64,000 nucleotides of DNA from an uncultured Eubacteriales bacterium. Lineage in GTDB: Bacteria > Bacillota > Clostridia > Christensenellales > Aristaeellaceae. The translations under genes were made by a program, and so were the position numbers. Location: contig CACYWL010000004.1 in NCBI GenBank assembly GCA_902778055.1, forward strand, positions 86,137 through 150,136. Reading direction: 5' to 3'. A model generated the notes under the pieces. The model searched no databases. It was not told where the DNA came from and was given only the letters and a program-made list of their open reading frames with translations. Shown in pieces: positions 33,273 through 42,617 of this stretch (positions are counted from its first letter, which is position 1; each line of letters begins with the position of its first letter).

Positions 33273-34031
33273 ATGCGGATACTGCTGATCCGGCACGGCG
33301 AGCCGGACTATACGACGGATACGCTGACTCCGACGGGAAGACGGGAGGCGGAGCTGCTGAGCCGGCGGATGGCGGCCTACCATATCCGGGATTACTATGT
33401 CTCCCCGCTGGGAAGGGCGCGGGAAACCGCGGAATATACCCTGCGCGCTGCGGGACGGGAGGCGGAAATACTCCCCTGGCTGGCGGAATTCCGGGCGAGA
33501 TACTACGACGCCGAGGCCGGCCATGAGCGAATCTGCTGGGATCTGAAGCCGCGGGTCTGGACGGCTCACCCGGAGCTGGCGGATCCGGAGAACTGGGCAG
33601 ATTCTCCCGTGTACGCGGGCGGCAATGCGCGGGAGGTCTGGGAGGAAACCAGAAGCGGGGTGGATGCCCTGATGTCCCGGTACGGATTCCGAAGGGACGG
33701 AGCGGTCTGGCTGAGCGAGCATAACTGCCGGGATACGATCGCCCTGTTCTGCCATTTCGGGATCTCGATGGCCGTGCTGGCCTGCCTGCAGGGCTGCTCT
33801 CCCGTGCCGCTGTGGCATCGGATGATGACGCTGACCTCCTCCCTGACGGAGGTCGTGACGGAGGAGAGAATTCCCGGCGAGGTGTTCTTCCGGGTGACCC
33901 GGCTGGGAGATATCTCCCACCTGGAGTCCGCCGGGGAAAGAAGATCGACGGCGGGGCTCTTCCCGGAATGCTACACCGGAGTGGATTCCACGGATCCCGG
34001 GACCAATCTGGAGAAACCCTGGGAGCTGTAA
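33273..34031 (+). CDS. histidine phosphatase superfamily protein
   Basis: The 252-residue protein starts with the phosphohistidine motif LIRHGEPDY (RHG at 7-9), keeps SPLGRARETA (second Arg) and a late CHFG with the second histidine. This is the phosphoglycerate-mutase-like histidine phosphatase fold, whose members act on sugar phosphates, nucleotides or proteins. Substrate is unclear. The start at 33273 follows AGGAGAGGAAAG. It lies between the acetyltransferase and the fused acetylesterase, all on the same strand without a visible promoter between them. Confidence 0.87.
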   Translation: MRILLIRHGEPDYTTDTLTPTGRREAELLSRRMAAYHIRDYYVSPLGRARETAEYTLRAAGREAEILPWLAEFRARYYDAEAGHERICWDLKPRVWTAHPELADPENWADSPVYAGGNAREVWEETRSGVDALMSRYGFRRDGAVWLSEHNCRDTIALFCHFGISMAVLACLQGCSPVPLWHRMMTLTSSLTEVVTEERIPGEVFFRVTRLGDISHLESAGERRSTAGLFPECYTGVDSTDPGTNLEKPWEL

Positions 34032-34139
34032 AACGCAAGGCTGCCGGAAGCAAAAAATCGGATGACTGTTCCGCGAAAAAGCCGTCATCCTGCGGGACGG
34101 GAACACGATGCAATTCTGAAAGAGGAGGAGAGGAAAGAC

Positions 34140-35129
34140 ATGCGTACGATTTATCTGATCGGAGATTCCACGGTGGATGACAATCAGCCGCCCTTCCGGG
34201 GATGGGGATGGGCGCTGCCCAGGTTTGTGCGGGAGGACGTCACCGTAAAGAACCATGCCCTCAGCGGACGATCCAGCAAGAGCTTCTGGGATGAGAAGCT
34301 GTTCGAACCCGTGGAGGCGGAGATGGGAGCGGGGGATCTGCTGCTGATCCAGTTTGGCCACAACGACGAGAAGGACGATGCCGAGCGGCACACGGATCCG
34401 GAAACGACCTATCCGGAGTATCTGAACCGCTATATCGACGCCGCGGTGCGGAAAGGGGCCCAGCCCGTGCTGATCACCCCGGTGGCCCGGCGCTTCTTCG
34501 CCGGGGAAAGCAGCGTGCTGTATACCCACGGGGAATATCCCCGGGCGGTGCGCCTGCTGGCGGAGAAACGGGGGATTCCGCTGATTGAGCTGAAGCTCCG
34601 CAGCCGGGAGCTCTATCTGAAGCTGGGGCAGGAGGGCGCGGCGAAGCTCTTCGTGCAGCTGAAGCCCGGGGAGAATCCGGACTTCCCGGAGGGGCACGAT
34701 GACAAGACGCATTTCAATGCCTACGGCGCGGATCGGATCGCGGCCCTGGTGGCGGAGGAAATGAGGAAGATTCCGGAATGCCGGGACTGGGTGAAGCCGG
34801 AGGAGAACCGGATGGAAAGGTTCGCGTGGAAGGGAAGGATCAAGGAGGGCATGCAGGCGGAATACAAGCGCCGGCATGACGAAATCTGGCCGGAGATGCT
34901 GGCCCTGCTGAAGAGCGCGGGCATCAGGAACTACTCCATCTGGAGCGACGGCCGGGATGTATTCGGCTACTATGAATGCGAGCAGGGCATCGAATTCGCG
35001 GAGAAGACCCAGGCGGGAAGCCCGATCGTGGACCGGTGGAACGAATACATGGATGACGTGCTGGAGCTGGTCATGGATCCGGAAACCGGCGCACAGCCGA
35101 AGCTGAAGCAGATGTTCTTTCTGGAATGA
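34140..35129 (+). CDS. fusion: rhamnogalacturonan acetylesterase + L-rhamnose mutarotase
   Basis: In this 329-residue protein residues 1-215 form an SGNH hydrolase of the rhamnogalacturonan acetylesterase type: LIGDST with nucleophile Ser10, SGRSS (Gly43), FGHND (Asn75) and DDKTH with Asp188 and His191. Residues about 222-329 are an L-rhamnose mutarotase (RhaM/YiiL) with Tyr242 and His246 in EYKRRHDEIWPEM and a GYYEC strand. The first removes acetyl groups from rhamnogalacturonan fragments; the second interconverts alpha- and beta-L-rhamnose. No signal peptide is seen, so both would act inside the cell on imported oligomers. The start follows GAGGAGGAGAGG. Confidence 0.9.
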   Translation: MRTIYLIGDSTVDDNQPPFRGWGWALPRFVREDVTVKNHALSGRSSKSFWDEKLFEPVEAEMGAGDLLLIQFGHNDEKDDAERHTDPETTYPEYLNRYIDAAVRKGAQPVLITPVARRFFAGESSVLYTHGEYPRAVRLLAEKRGIPLIELKLRSRELYLKLGQEGAAKLFVQLKPGENPDFPEGHDDKTHFNAYGADRIAALVAEEMRKIPECRDWVKPEENRMERFAWKGRIKEGMQAEYKRRHDEIWPEMLALLKSAGIRNYSIWSDGRDVFGYYECEQGIEFAEKTQAGSPIVDRWNEYMDDVLELVMDPETGAQPKLKQMFFLE

Positions 35130-35152
35130 GAAATGAGTCCGGAATTTGCAGG

Positions 35153-35181
35153 TTGCGGCTTCTGGCAGGAAGTGCTATACT
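35153..35181 (+). promoter_or_regulatory. promoter of the cellobiose phosphorylase gene
   Basis: A -35 TTGCGG (35153-35158), 17 bp, -10 TATACT (35176-35181). It supports the ATG at 35218 over the upstream in-frame codon. Confidence 0.7.
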
Positions 35182-35217
35182 TTCAGGCAGCAAAAAATGA
35201 ATGTGGAGGGGATTCCC

Positions 35218-37659
35218 ATGAAATTCGGACATTTTGATGACAAAGCCCGGGAATATGTGATCGAGACGCCCCGGACGCCGTATCCCTGGATCAACTATCT
35301 GGGATGCGAGAAATTCTTCGGAATCATCAGCAATACGGCCGGCGGATACTGCTTTTACCGGGACGCCCGGCTGCGCAGAATCACGCGGTACCGTTATAAC
35401 AATATGCCCGTGGACAACGGGGGCCGTTACTTCTATATCAAGGACGGGGACACGGTCTGGAATCCGGGCTGGAAGCCCGTCAAGACCGAGCTGGATGAAT
35501 ACTCCTGCCAGCACGGCATGGGCTATACGATCATCACCGGAAAGAAGAACGGGCTGACGGCCAGCCAGCGCTCCTTCGTGCCCATGGGCTTCGATGCTGA
35601 GGTGCATCAGATCACCCTGAAGAACGAATCCGGCGCGGAGAAGGACGTGATCCTGACCAGCTTCGTGGAATTCTGCCTGTGGAACGCCCAGGACGATATG
35701 CTGAACTTCCAGCGGAACTTCTCCACGGGCGAGGTCGAGGTCGAGGACGGCGTCATCTATCACAAGACCGAGTACCGCGAGCGGAGAAATCATTATTCCT
35801 TCTATGCCGTGAACACGCCGATCGACGGGTTTGACACGGATATGGAAACCTTCCTGGGCCTGTACAACGGCTTCGAGAATCCCCAGGCCGTCCTGACCGG
35901 GAAGATGGGCAATTCCATCGCCTCCGGATGGCAGCCCATGGCGGCGCACCAGATCAAGGTGCACCTGGCGGCCGGCGAGGAGAAGAAATTCAACTTCGTG
36001 CTGGGCTATGTGGAGCTGCCGAACGAGGAAAAGTGGGCGGCCCCGGGCATCATCAACAAGAAGCCCGCGAAGGAGCTGCTGAAGAGCCTGACCACCGACG
36101 CCCAGATCGAGGAGAAATTCCAGCAGCTGCGGAAGCACTGGGACAACCTGCTGAGCGCCTATACGCTGAAGACGGACAACGAGAAGCTGGGCCGGATGGT
36201 CAATATCTGGAATCCTTATCAGTGCATGGTGACCTTCAACATGAGCCGGAGCACCTCCATGTTTGAGAGCGGCATCGGCCGGGGCATGGGCTTCCGCGAT
36301 TCCAGCCAGGATCTGCTGGGCTTTGTGCACCAGATTCCGGAGCGGGCGAGGGAGCGGATTCTCGACATCGCCGCGACCCAGTTCCGGGACGGCGGATGCT
36401 ACCACCAGTATCAGCCCCTGACCAAGAAGGGCAACAATGACATCGGCGGCGGCTTCGGAGACGATCCGCTGTGGCTGATTGCGGGCACGGCCGCCTATAT
36501 CAAGGAGACCGGGGATTTCGGAATCCTGGACGCCACGACTCCCTATGACTGCAATCCCGAGGACTGCGGGACGCTGCTGGAGCACCTGGAGGTCAGCCTG
36601 GAGCACGTGATTCAGAACCGCGGCCCCCACGGGCTGCCGCTGATCGGCCGGGCGGACTGGAACGACTGCCTGAACCTGAACTGCTACAGCGATACGCCGG
36701 ATGAGAGCTTCCAGACCTTCTCCAACCCCAACGCGCCGGACGATCGCGTCGCGGAGAGCGTGCTGATCGCCGGCATGTTCGTATCCATCGGGCCGGAGCT
36801 GGTCGCCCTGGAGCGGAGGCTGGGCCGGACGGAGAAGGCGGAGGAGTATCAGAAGGCCATCGACGACATGACCGCGGCTGTCGAGAAGGACGGCTGGGAC
36901 GGCGAATGGTTTGTCCGCGCCTATGATGCCATGGGCCACAAGGTGGGCTCCAAAGAGTGCGAGGACGGCAAGATTTACATCGAAAGCCAGGGCTACTGCG
37001 TCATGGCCGGCATCGGCCTGCAGGACGGCAAGGCGGAGAAGGCGCTGGAGAGCGTCCACAAATACCTGGAGACCGAACACGGCATCGTGCTGCTGCAGCC
37101 GGCCTATAAGGAATACCATCTGGAGCTGGGCGAGGTGAGCTCCTATCCCGGCGGATACAAGGAGAACGCGGGCATTTTCTGCCACAACAACCCCTGGATT
37201 ATCGCCGCCGAAACCGTGGTCGGACACGGGGACCGGGCCTTCGACCTGTACAGCCGGATCGCTCCCGCCTGGCGGGAGGAAATCTCCGATCTGCATAAGA
37301 TGGAGCCCTACGTCTACAGTCAGATGATTGCAGGAAAGGATGCTCCGCATTTCGGTCAGGCAAAGAACTCCTGGCTGACGGGCACCGCGGCCTGGAACTT
37401 CTACGTTATCAGCAATTACATTCTCGGCATCAAGCCGGACTGGGACGGACTGAAAATCGATCCCTGCATTCCGCACGTGTGGGACGGCTACTCCGTCAGC
37501 CGCCGTTTCCGCGGCGCGGTCTATGAGATCGAGATCAAAAACCCGGCGCATGTCTGCCGGGGCGTGAAGCAGATCACCGTGGACGGAAAGACCGTGGACG
37601 GGAACGTGATTCCCGCTTTCCCGGACGGAACGCATCAGGTGGAGGTTATCCTGGGATAA
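35218..37659 (+). CDS. cellobiose phosphorylase (GH94)
   Basis: This 813-residue cytoplasmic enzyme splits cellobiose with phosphate to alpha-glucose 1-phosphate and glucose, saving one ATP. Family GH94 members of this type have about 810 residues. The start [27 protein letters not shown] and [17 protein letters not shown] closely match known clostridial cellobiose phosphorylases. The catalytic acid is in RADWNDCLN (Asp483), and the C-terminal KIDPCIP and FRG motifs are present. A WGAGGGG-like site precedes the ATG. It has its own promoter and terminator. No cellobiose importer gene is in the window. Confidence 0.94.
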   Translation: MKFGHFDDKAREYVIETPRTPYPWINYLGCEKFFGIISNTAGGYCFYRDARLRRITRYRYNNMPVDNGGRYFYIKDGDTVWNPGWKPVKTELDEYSCQHGMGYTIITGKKNGLTASQRSFVPMGFDAEVHQITLKNESGAEKDVILTSFVEFCLWNAQDDMLNFQRNFSTGEVEVEDGVIYHKTEYRERRNHYSFYAVNTPIDGFDTDMETFLGLYNGFENPQAVLTGKMGNSIASGWQPMAAHQIKVHLAAGEEKKFNFVLGYVELPNEEKWAAPGIINKKPAKELLKSLTTDAQIEEKFQQLRKHWDNLLSAYTLKTDNEKLGRMVNIWNPYQCMVTFNMSRSTSMFESGIGRGMGFRDSSQDLLGFVHQIPERARERILDIAATQFRDGGCYHQYQPLTKKGNNDIGGGFGDDPLWLIAGTAAYIKETGDFGILDATTPYDCNPEDCGTLLEHLEVSLEHVIQNRGPHGLPLIGRADWNDCLNLNCYSDTPDESFQTFSNPNAPDDRVAESVLIAGMFVSIGPELVALERRLGRTEKAEEYQKAIDDMTAAVEKDGWDGEWFVRAYDAMGHKVGSKECEDGKIYIESQGYCVMAGIGLQDGKAEKALESVHKYLETEHGIVLLQPAYKEYHLELGEVSSYPGGYKENAGIFCHNNPWIIAAETVVGHGDRAFDLYSRIAPAWREEISDLHKMEPYVYSQMIAGKDAPHFGQAKNSWLTGTAAWNFYVISNYILGIKPDWDGLKIDPCIPHVWDGYSVSRRFRGAVYEIEIKNPAHVCRGVKQITVDGKTVDGNVIPAFPDGTHQVEVILG

Positions 37660-37675
37660 TCAGGGAAAAGCAGAG

Positions 37676-37703
37676 GGACGGTTCCGCGAGGGACCGTCCT
37701 TTT
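37676..37703 (+). terminator. terminator after cellobiose phosphorylase
   Basis: GGACGGT (37676-37682) pairs with ACCGTCC (37693-37699), then TTTT. Confidence 0.8.
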
Positions 37704-37708
37704 CCCTT

Positions 37709-37981
37709 TCGTTCACGGTGCCTGCGAAATCCGCCGCCGGGGCGGCGGCATGCCTGTTTTGGGGAGCAACGGAAGGGAAAAAAGAAAAAAGCAAAACCGG
37801 ACGGAACTTTTTTCCGAACCCCGCGTCTGACAGGATGTAAGGGGGAACGGAGCGAAAGCTCAGCCGGTAGCGGAAGCCGGGAGAGGCGGGCAGGCAGCCC
37901 GGCAGAGGAGAACCGGCCAGGGACTCCAGGATGCCTGAAAAAGAAAACGAAAAGAAAGAAAAGAAAACGGAGGACAAAAAC
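37709..37981 (+). other. non-coding leader with several GC-rich hairpins
   Basis: About 270 bases without a gene. It has a CCGCC/GGCGG hairpin (37731-37748), an A-rich stretch (37774-37800), and a series of short GC arms such as CCGGGAG and AGCCCGGC before the next gene. I see no convincing sigma-A promoter and no riboswitch class I know. Confidence 0.4.
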
Positions 37982-38419
37982 ATGAAGAAGCTGATGGCGA
38001 TGATGGCTGCGGTGATGGTGCTGGCTGCGATGACGGTGACGGCGGGCTGCGCGGAAACGGACGGGACGGCCCTGATCCTGGAGAAAATCGGCGAGGTGAA
38101 GCTCGGGGAGAGCACGGAAGGACTGGAGCCGCTGAAGAATCAGATCGGCGAGCTGACCCTGGGGACGGAAGCGGGACTGACCGGGGAGAAGCACGCGGTG
38201 ATGACCGGCGGAGCGACCCTTACCCTGCATGGAGAACTGATCCCGATTCTGGACGAGGATCCCTTCGGGTTCGGGAAACTGGTGAACCTGGACCTGAACC
38301 TCAAATCTCTGGAATCCCTGACGGCCGGCATCCGGGAGGACGGTGCGAGAGACATCGGAAGCAGCCTGCTGAACGGTATCCTTACGGAAAATGTATCCGA
38401 TTTGATCAAACCCGAGTAA
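37982..38419 (+). CDS. secreted hypothetical protein, possible lipoprotein
   Basis: The 145-residue product has a hydrophobic leader (MKKLMAMMAAVMVLAAMTVT) followed by AGC, which could serve as a weak lipobox. The mature part is acidic with Leu/Gly-rich beta-like repeats (LEKIGEVKLGESTEGLEPL, ITLHGELIP-like). The start at 37982 follows ACGGAGGAC; an upstream in-frame ATG at 37931 would add a lysine-rich tail that does not fit a secreted protein. The family is not recognised. Confidence 0.6.
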   Translation: MKKLMAMMAAVMVLAAMTVTAGCAETDGTALILEKIGEVKLGESTEGLEPLKNQIGELTLGTEAGLTGEKHAVMTGGATLTLHGELIPILDEDPFGFGKLVNLDLNLKSLESLTAGIREDGARDIGSSLLNGILTENVSDLIKPE

Positions 38420-38437
38420 ACGAATGCAGGATCCATG

Positions 38438-38466
38438 GCGGAGGCGCGGAGGCGCTTCCGCTTTTT
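38438..38466 (+). terminator. terminator before the clostripain block
   Basis: GCGGAGGC (38438-38445) pairs with GCTTCCGC (38454-38461) with one G-T, then five T. Confidence 0.8.
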
Positions 38467-38567
38467 GGGATTATCTTCCGGTCCGCCCGGAACATGCTTC
38501 GTCTGCGCCGAAAACTGCTTTTTCCGGAGAAGAGCCGCGGCCGGGCCATCGTTTTCTTCGATTATCA

Positions 38568-38597
38568 TTGACAACAGAGAAAAAACTGATATATAAT
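38568..38597 (+). promoter_or_regulatory. strong sigma-A promoter of the clostripain block
   Basis: Perfect -35 TTGACA (38568-38573), 18 bp, perfect -10 TATAAT (38592-38597). It is the best consensus promoter in the window and the only clear one before 46 kb. Confidence 0.85.
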
Positions 38598-38658
38598 CCG
38601 GTTAGATTCCTTCCGGATTGGGAAGGTGAAAACAGAACGAAGAAAGGCGGAAAAAGGG

Positions 38659-39378
38659 ATGAAGAAAATTGTTGCTGTTTTACTGGCGCTTTTGATGTGC
38701 GCTGCCTCGCTGACCGCGTTCGCGGAGCTGGGGTTTGATTTCTCGCAGGACGAGATCAAGCTTGACGGAATCGGCATTGCTGAGCTTCCTGAGATTGAAA
38801 AGGATGAGAATGCCCGCGCCGTGACCGCTACGGACTCGGTGGTCAATCAGGACGGAGTGTACGGTATCCTGACGAAGACCGGGGCTCTGATCGTTTTCGA
38901 TCCCCGGGGCCTGAGCTTCATGACCCTGACCCAGGACTACAAGGCTTCCTACGATGTGTACAAGCTTTTCAAGGACACGGCTACGGTGCAGCAATACATC
39001 CAGTCGATGGCCGAGGATGATTTCCACATCATCGTGTGGGATCAGTACGACGCCTTTGATCTGATTGCGCTGGATACCTGCGGCAGCGACGGGCTGACCC
39101 AGAAGGTGGGCAACCTGAACCGGCTGAGCGAAAACGACATTCATACCGTCGCCTCCGCACTGGCCCAGGCCAACGGCCTCACCAGCTACGATCTGTACGG
39201 CTTCAACAACAATATCTGGATTCAGCTGAATGCCCAGACCCTTGTCACCATCGTCAACGGTGAGTATCAGAGGGTCTATTTCAAGCCGAAGGGGTCCAGC
39301 ATGACGAGCGAGGATTTCACCGATTTCTCCAACTTCATGCGCTCTCTGCTGATCCTTGGAAAGGATGAGATCGAATGA
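38659..39378 (+). CDS. secreted partner protein 1 of the C11 peptidase
   Basis: The 239-residue product has a signal peptide (MKKIVAVLLALLMCAASLTA) and no known catalytic motif. It is a paralogue of the protein at 41779: the two share a mid-region with YGILTKTGAL versus YEVKLPSGTK, then matching blocks such as NNNIWIQLNAQTLVTIVNGE versus NDNIWIQLGDNLMLSIANSE and EDFTDFSNFM versus NDFADFTDFI. Each copy lies directly upstream of a clostripain-type peptidase, and this one overlaps its peptidase by 4 bp (ATGA). A role as inhibitor, chaperone or substrate is possible but unproven. Confidence 0.75.
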   Translation: MKKIVAVLLALLMCAASLTAFAELGFDFSQDEIKLDGIGIAELPEIEKDENARAVTATDSVVNQDGVYGILTKTGALIVFDPRGLSFMTLTQDYKASYDVYKLFKDTATVQQYIQSMAEDDFHIIVWDQYDAFDLIALDTCGSDGLTQKVGNLNRLSENDIHTVASALAQANGLTSYDLYGFNNNIWIQLNAQTLVTIVNGEYQRVYFKPKGSSMTSEDFTDFSNFMRSLLILGKDEIE

Positions 39379-41690
39379 GAAGGAATCGAATCAAGGCCTG
39401 GATCAGCCTGCTTCTGATCCTGGCTCTGGCGATGGGCTGCATCGGCGCCCGCGCGGAAACGCCCCGGAAAAAGGTGACCGTCATGGTCTACATGAGCGGA
39501 GCGGACCTGGAGCTGAAGGCGAGAGCCGGAAGCCGGGTGATTTCCCAGATGTACGCCACCCGCTTCAACCAGGACGAGGTCAACGTCATCGTCCTTTGCG
39601 GCGGCAGCAGAAAATGGTATTCCGGGCTGAGCACCGAGGCCCTGTCCGTGGTGGACGTGGGCAAGGGCGAGCGGCGTTCCCTGTTTGTGGCGGAGGAGCT
39701 TCCGCAGGCCAACATGGGAGAGCCGGAAACCCTGACCGCCTTCCTGAACCTGTGCGCAGAAAAGTACCCGGCCGAAACCTATGACCTGGTGCTGTGGAAT
39801 CACGGCGGCGGGCCGCTGTACGGCGTCTGCGGCGATTATCTCCATGGGGAAGACTATCTGACGACGCAGGAGATGATCCAGGCCCTGAGCGGCAGCGTAC
39901 TCGGAGAAAAGGGCATCGATCTGATCGCCATGCATGCCTGCCTGATGGGATCGGCGGAATTTGCCTATGCCGTGGCCCCCTATGCGAAGTACTACATCGC
40001 TTCCGAGGACAGCCAGTTCGGCCTGGACTACGGATGGCTGAGCGGCATTGAAAACGCGACTCCCCTGGAAACCGCGCAGAAGATGGTGGACGGCAGCTTC
40101 GCGTTCAACAGCAAGGTGATCGAGGAGCAGGACGAGAGCGAGACCAACTCCTTTGCTGTGCTGGATCTGAGCAAAATGCAGGCGGTGAGCGAGGCGGTCG
40201 ACGGGTTCTTCTCCGAGGTGACGGCGACCATGTCGGACGACACCCTGAACACCCTGTCCGGATACCGCCGGGATGTGCAGGCCTTCGGCAAGGGTGAAAG
40301 CGGAGGCAACTCGGACTTCGACCTGGTGGACCTGGGAGACCTGGTCAACCGGTACCGCGACAGCTCGCCGGAGAAGGCGGCTGCCCTGGATGCCGCAATT
40401 GCGGATGCGGTCGTGCACAAGAAGAGCGTCAATGACGAGCTCTGCTGCGGCATGACGGTATTCCATCCCTATCGGAACAAAAAGATGGCATCAAGCCGCC
40501 TCGAGATCTATGAAGAGCTGGAGTTCTCGAAGGCTTATGCCAATTATCTGAACAGCTTTGTGGACTACCTGAAGGATGATCCCCGGGCGGACTACGTGAA
40601 TCTGGCCGCCGGACGGCCGGAGGCCAGCAAGGATGCACGGGTGCTGTACATCATGCCCCTGACGGAGGATCAGGCCAAATATTACGGCGAATCCACCGTC
40701 AAGGTGCTCCTGAAGGGCGAGGACGGCAGCTATACCTTCACCTACATGGGCCGGGAAACCGCGCTGAAGGACGGAACGGTGTCCGGTGAATATGTGAAGA
40801 ACGCGGTGTTCCCCACCGACGCGCAGGGAAACCGGCTGTCCGAGGCGGTGGCCTATGAGGTTCGCGAAAACGGGCAGTACGTGATTCCCGCTACGCTGAT
40901 CAAGCATGAGACGGAGGAATACGGGGAAAGCGCGGATCAGGCGCTGATCACCTTTGGCTACGATCAGGAGACCCGGAAGCTGATTCCGGGCAGCGTGCAT
41001 CTGCTGAACGAGCAGACCGGCGGCTACACCGTGGCCTACGGAATGCAGTATTCCGACTACGATGAGATCCGGCTGAGCTTTGTCTCCCGGGAGGAAACCC
41101 GGAACGAGAAGGGAACGCTGCTGCCTTTCGACGAGTGGAAGGAAACCGCGTCCCGCGAATGGACCGGCGCCCTGGACGGCAGCTGGGACTTCGTTCTGAC
41201 CGAGGAAGCGCTGGACGAGAAGGACCTGTACCTGACCTTTGAGGTCACGGACACGCAGAATTACCGTTATTCCAGCGATCTGCTCCAGCTTGGCGGACCC
41301 GGTCCGATCGGAGTTCAGGTGGATTACGACGACCTGAACCTGATCAGGATCAACGCGAACAATGCCAGCCTCTCCACGCTGGGCGGACAGATGGTGCTGT
41401 CCCTGGAGGTTGTCAACCTGACGGAAACGGAAAGCATCATCGCCCTTCGAAACCTGACGATCAACGGCCAGGCGGCGCCAGAGACCGCGGAGGCCTACGG
41501 CACGGGTGAAAACTGGGGCCTGCTGAAGGACGAGGCCCAGACCCTGAGCCTGACGGTGACCGGGGAGCACCTGCCGGAGGAGCCCGTTACCGAGATGACC
41601 TTTGACCTTCAGCTGCAGAACGCGGCGGACAATACCGAAGGCGGCACCGTACCCGTACGGGTGATGATCGGACAGGAGCAGGCGGAATAA
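39375..41690 (+). CDS. secreted clostripain-type cysteine peptidase (C11), copy 1
   Basis: This 771-residue protein has a signal peptide (about 1-26) and a C11 peptidase domain (about 30-380). It opens KVTVMVYMSGADLE and shows the catalytic dyad as His143 in WNHGGG and Cys189 in MHACLMGS, the typical C11 motifs. Clostripains cut after Arg or Lys and act outside the cell. The C-terminal half (about 400-771) holds beta-rich domains, the last of which (VVNLTETESIIALRNLTING) resembles the N-terminal part of the protein at 44957. It is coupled to the small secreted protein upstream. Whether the peptidase matures by self-cleavage cannot be seen. Confidence 0.9.
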   Translation: MRRNRIKAWISLLLILALAMGCIGARAETPRKKVTVMVYMSGADLELKARAGSRVISQMYATRFNQDEVNVIVLCGGSRKWYSGLSTEALSVVDVGKGERRSLFVAEELPQANMGEPETLTAFLNLCAEKYPAETYDLVLWNHGGGPLYGVCGDYLHGEDYLTTQEMIQALSGSVLGEKGIDLIAMHACLMGSAEFAYAVAPYAKYYIASEDSQFGLDYGWLSGIENATPLETAQKMVDGSFAFNSKVIEEQDESETNSFAVLDLSKMQAVSEAVDGFFSEVTATMSDDTLNTLSGYRRDVQAFGKGESGGNSDFDLVDLGDLVNRYRDSSPEKAAALDAAIADAVVHKKSVNDELCCGMTVFHPYRNKKMASSRLEIYEELEFSKAYANYLNSFVDYLKDDPRADYVNLAAGRPEASKDARVLYIMPLTEDQAKYYGESTVKVLLKGEDGSYTFTYMGRETALKDGTVSGEYVKNAVFPTDAQGNRLSEAVAYEVRENGQYVIPATLIKHETEEYGESADQALITFGYDQETRKLIPGSVHLLNEQTGGYTVAYGMQYSDYDEIRLSFVSREETRNEKGTLLPFDEWKETASREWTGALDGSWDFVLTEEALDEKDLYLTFEVTDTQNYRYSSDLLQLGGPGPIGVQVDYDDLNLIRINANNASLSTLGGQMVLSLEVVNLTETESIIALRNLTINGQAAPETAEAYGTGENWGLLKDEAQTLSLTVTGEHLPEEPVTEMTFDLQLQNAADNTEGGTVPVRVMIGQEQAE

Positions 41691-41778
41691 AAAACACCGG
41701 GATCCGAGTTCCCAAGGGGAATGGACGGATCATTCAAGAAGGAACTGAGCAGCAGCTCATGAAAGGAGATTGAAATCC

Positions 41779-42477
41779 ATGAAAAAACTGGTTTGCATGC
41801 TGGCGGCCCTGATGATCTGCGCCGTGTCCGCGCTGGCCGCGGGAGAGGGCGCACTGACCGTTGATCCCAGTGAGATCAGCCTGACCCTGCCGGACAATGC
41901 GGAGGTGATCGGCAAGCCCGAGCTGAGCGGGAGCGCCCGGGAGGTGACGGAAGAGGACGAGGTAAAGATTGAAAACGGTGTCTACGAGGTGAAGCTGCCC
42001 AGCGGAACCAAGCTGACGCTGGACGCGAGCCAGATGCCCTACGTCGTCTACACCCAGAACTACTTTGCGTCCCTGGATCTCTATATGCAGATCAAGGATC
42101 CGGATCAGCTGATCAACGCATTGAAGGAGAACCATATTCATCTGCTGGTGCTGGACGCCTACGGCGCCTTCGATGAGATTCAGGTCCGGGCCGGCCTCTA
42201 CGATGGGCTGAGCAAGCATGTGCGGAACCTGAAGATGCTGACCAAGGACGAGCTGGCCGCGGTGGCCAGCGCCCTGGCCACGAACTTCGAGGTGAGCGGG
42301 TATCAGCTGCATGAGGCCAACGATAATATCTGGATTCAGCTGGGAGACAATCTGATGCTGAGCATCGCCAACTCCGAGTATGTGATCGTCGGATATCTCG
42401 CTGCGGAGGGAGCCGCAATGACGGAGAATGATTTTGCCGACTTCACCGATTTCATCAACGTGCTGAAGGTTGAATAA
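41779..42477 (+). CDS. secreted partner protein 2 of the C11 peptidase
   Basis: The 232-residue secreted protein (signal MKKLVCMLAALMICAVSALA) is paralogous to the one at 38659 over most of its length. Conserved blocks include YTQNYFASLDLYMQIKD, LKENHIHLLVLDAYGAFDEI and DNIWIQL near the end. It has no recognised domain. The start at 41779 follows AAAGGAGATTG, while the in-frame TTG at 41770 has poor spacing. It precedes the second C11 peptidase by 140 bp, with a hairpin between them. Confidence 0.75.
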   Translation: MKKLVCMLAALMICAVSALAAGEGALTVDPSEISLTLPDNAEVIGKPELSGSAREVTEEDEVKIENGVYEVKLPSGTKLTLDASQMPYVVYTQNYFASLDLYMQIKDPDQLINALKENHIHLLVLDAYGAFDEIQVRAGLYDGLSKHVRNLKMLTKDELAAVASALATNFEVSGYQLHEANDNIWIQLGDNLMLSIANSEYVIVGYLAAEGAAMTENDFADFTDFINVLKVE

Positions 42478-42489
42478 TACTTTCGGGTT

Positions 42490-42523
42490 GCGGAGGCGGG
42501 CGGCTGCCTCCGCGGCCCTTTTT
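42490..42523 (+). terminator. hairpin with T run inside the clostripain block
   Basis: GCGGAGGC (42490-42497) pairs with GCCTCCGC (42506-42513); TTTTT starts five bases later. It may attenuate read-through into the second peptidase gene. No clear promoter follows. Confidence 0.55.
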
Positions 42524-42617
42524 CTGTTTTGGCGGAACCCGGCGGGAGACGGAAAGGCCGGCGCTTTCGGATAATCCCCGGAGAAACGATCTCCGGGATG
42601 GATCGGGAGGAATCAAA

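Noticed and set aside
35071..37635. Long minus-strand frame opposite cellobiose phosphorylase
   Set aside because: It is a shadow of a highly conserved GH94 gene on the plus strand in a GC-rich genome; the translation has no domain.
37790..37850. Possible promoter in the 37.7-38.0 kb leader
   Set aside because: The best candidates have poor -10 boxes (TGTAAG), so none was annotated.
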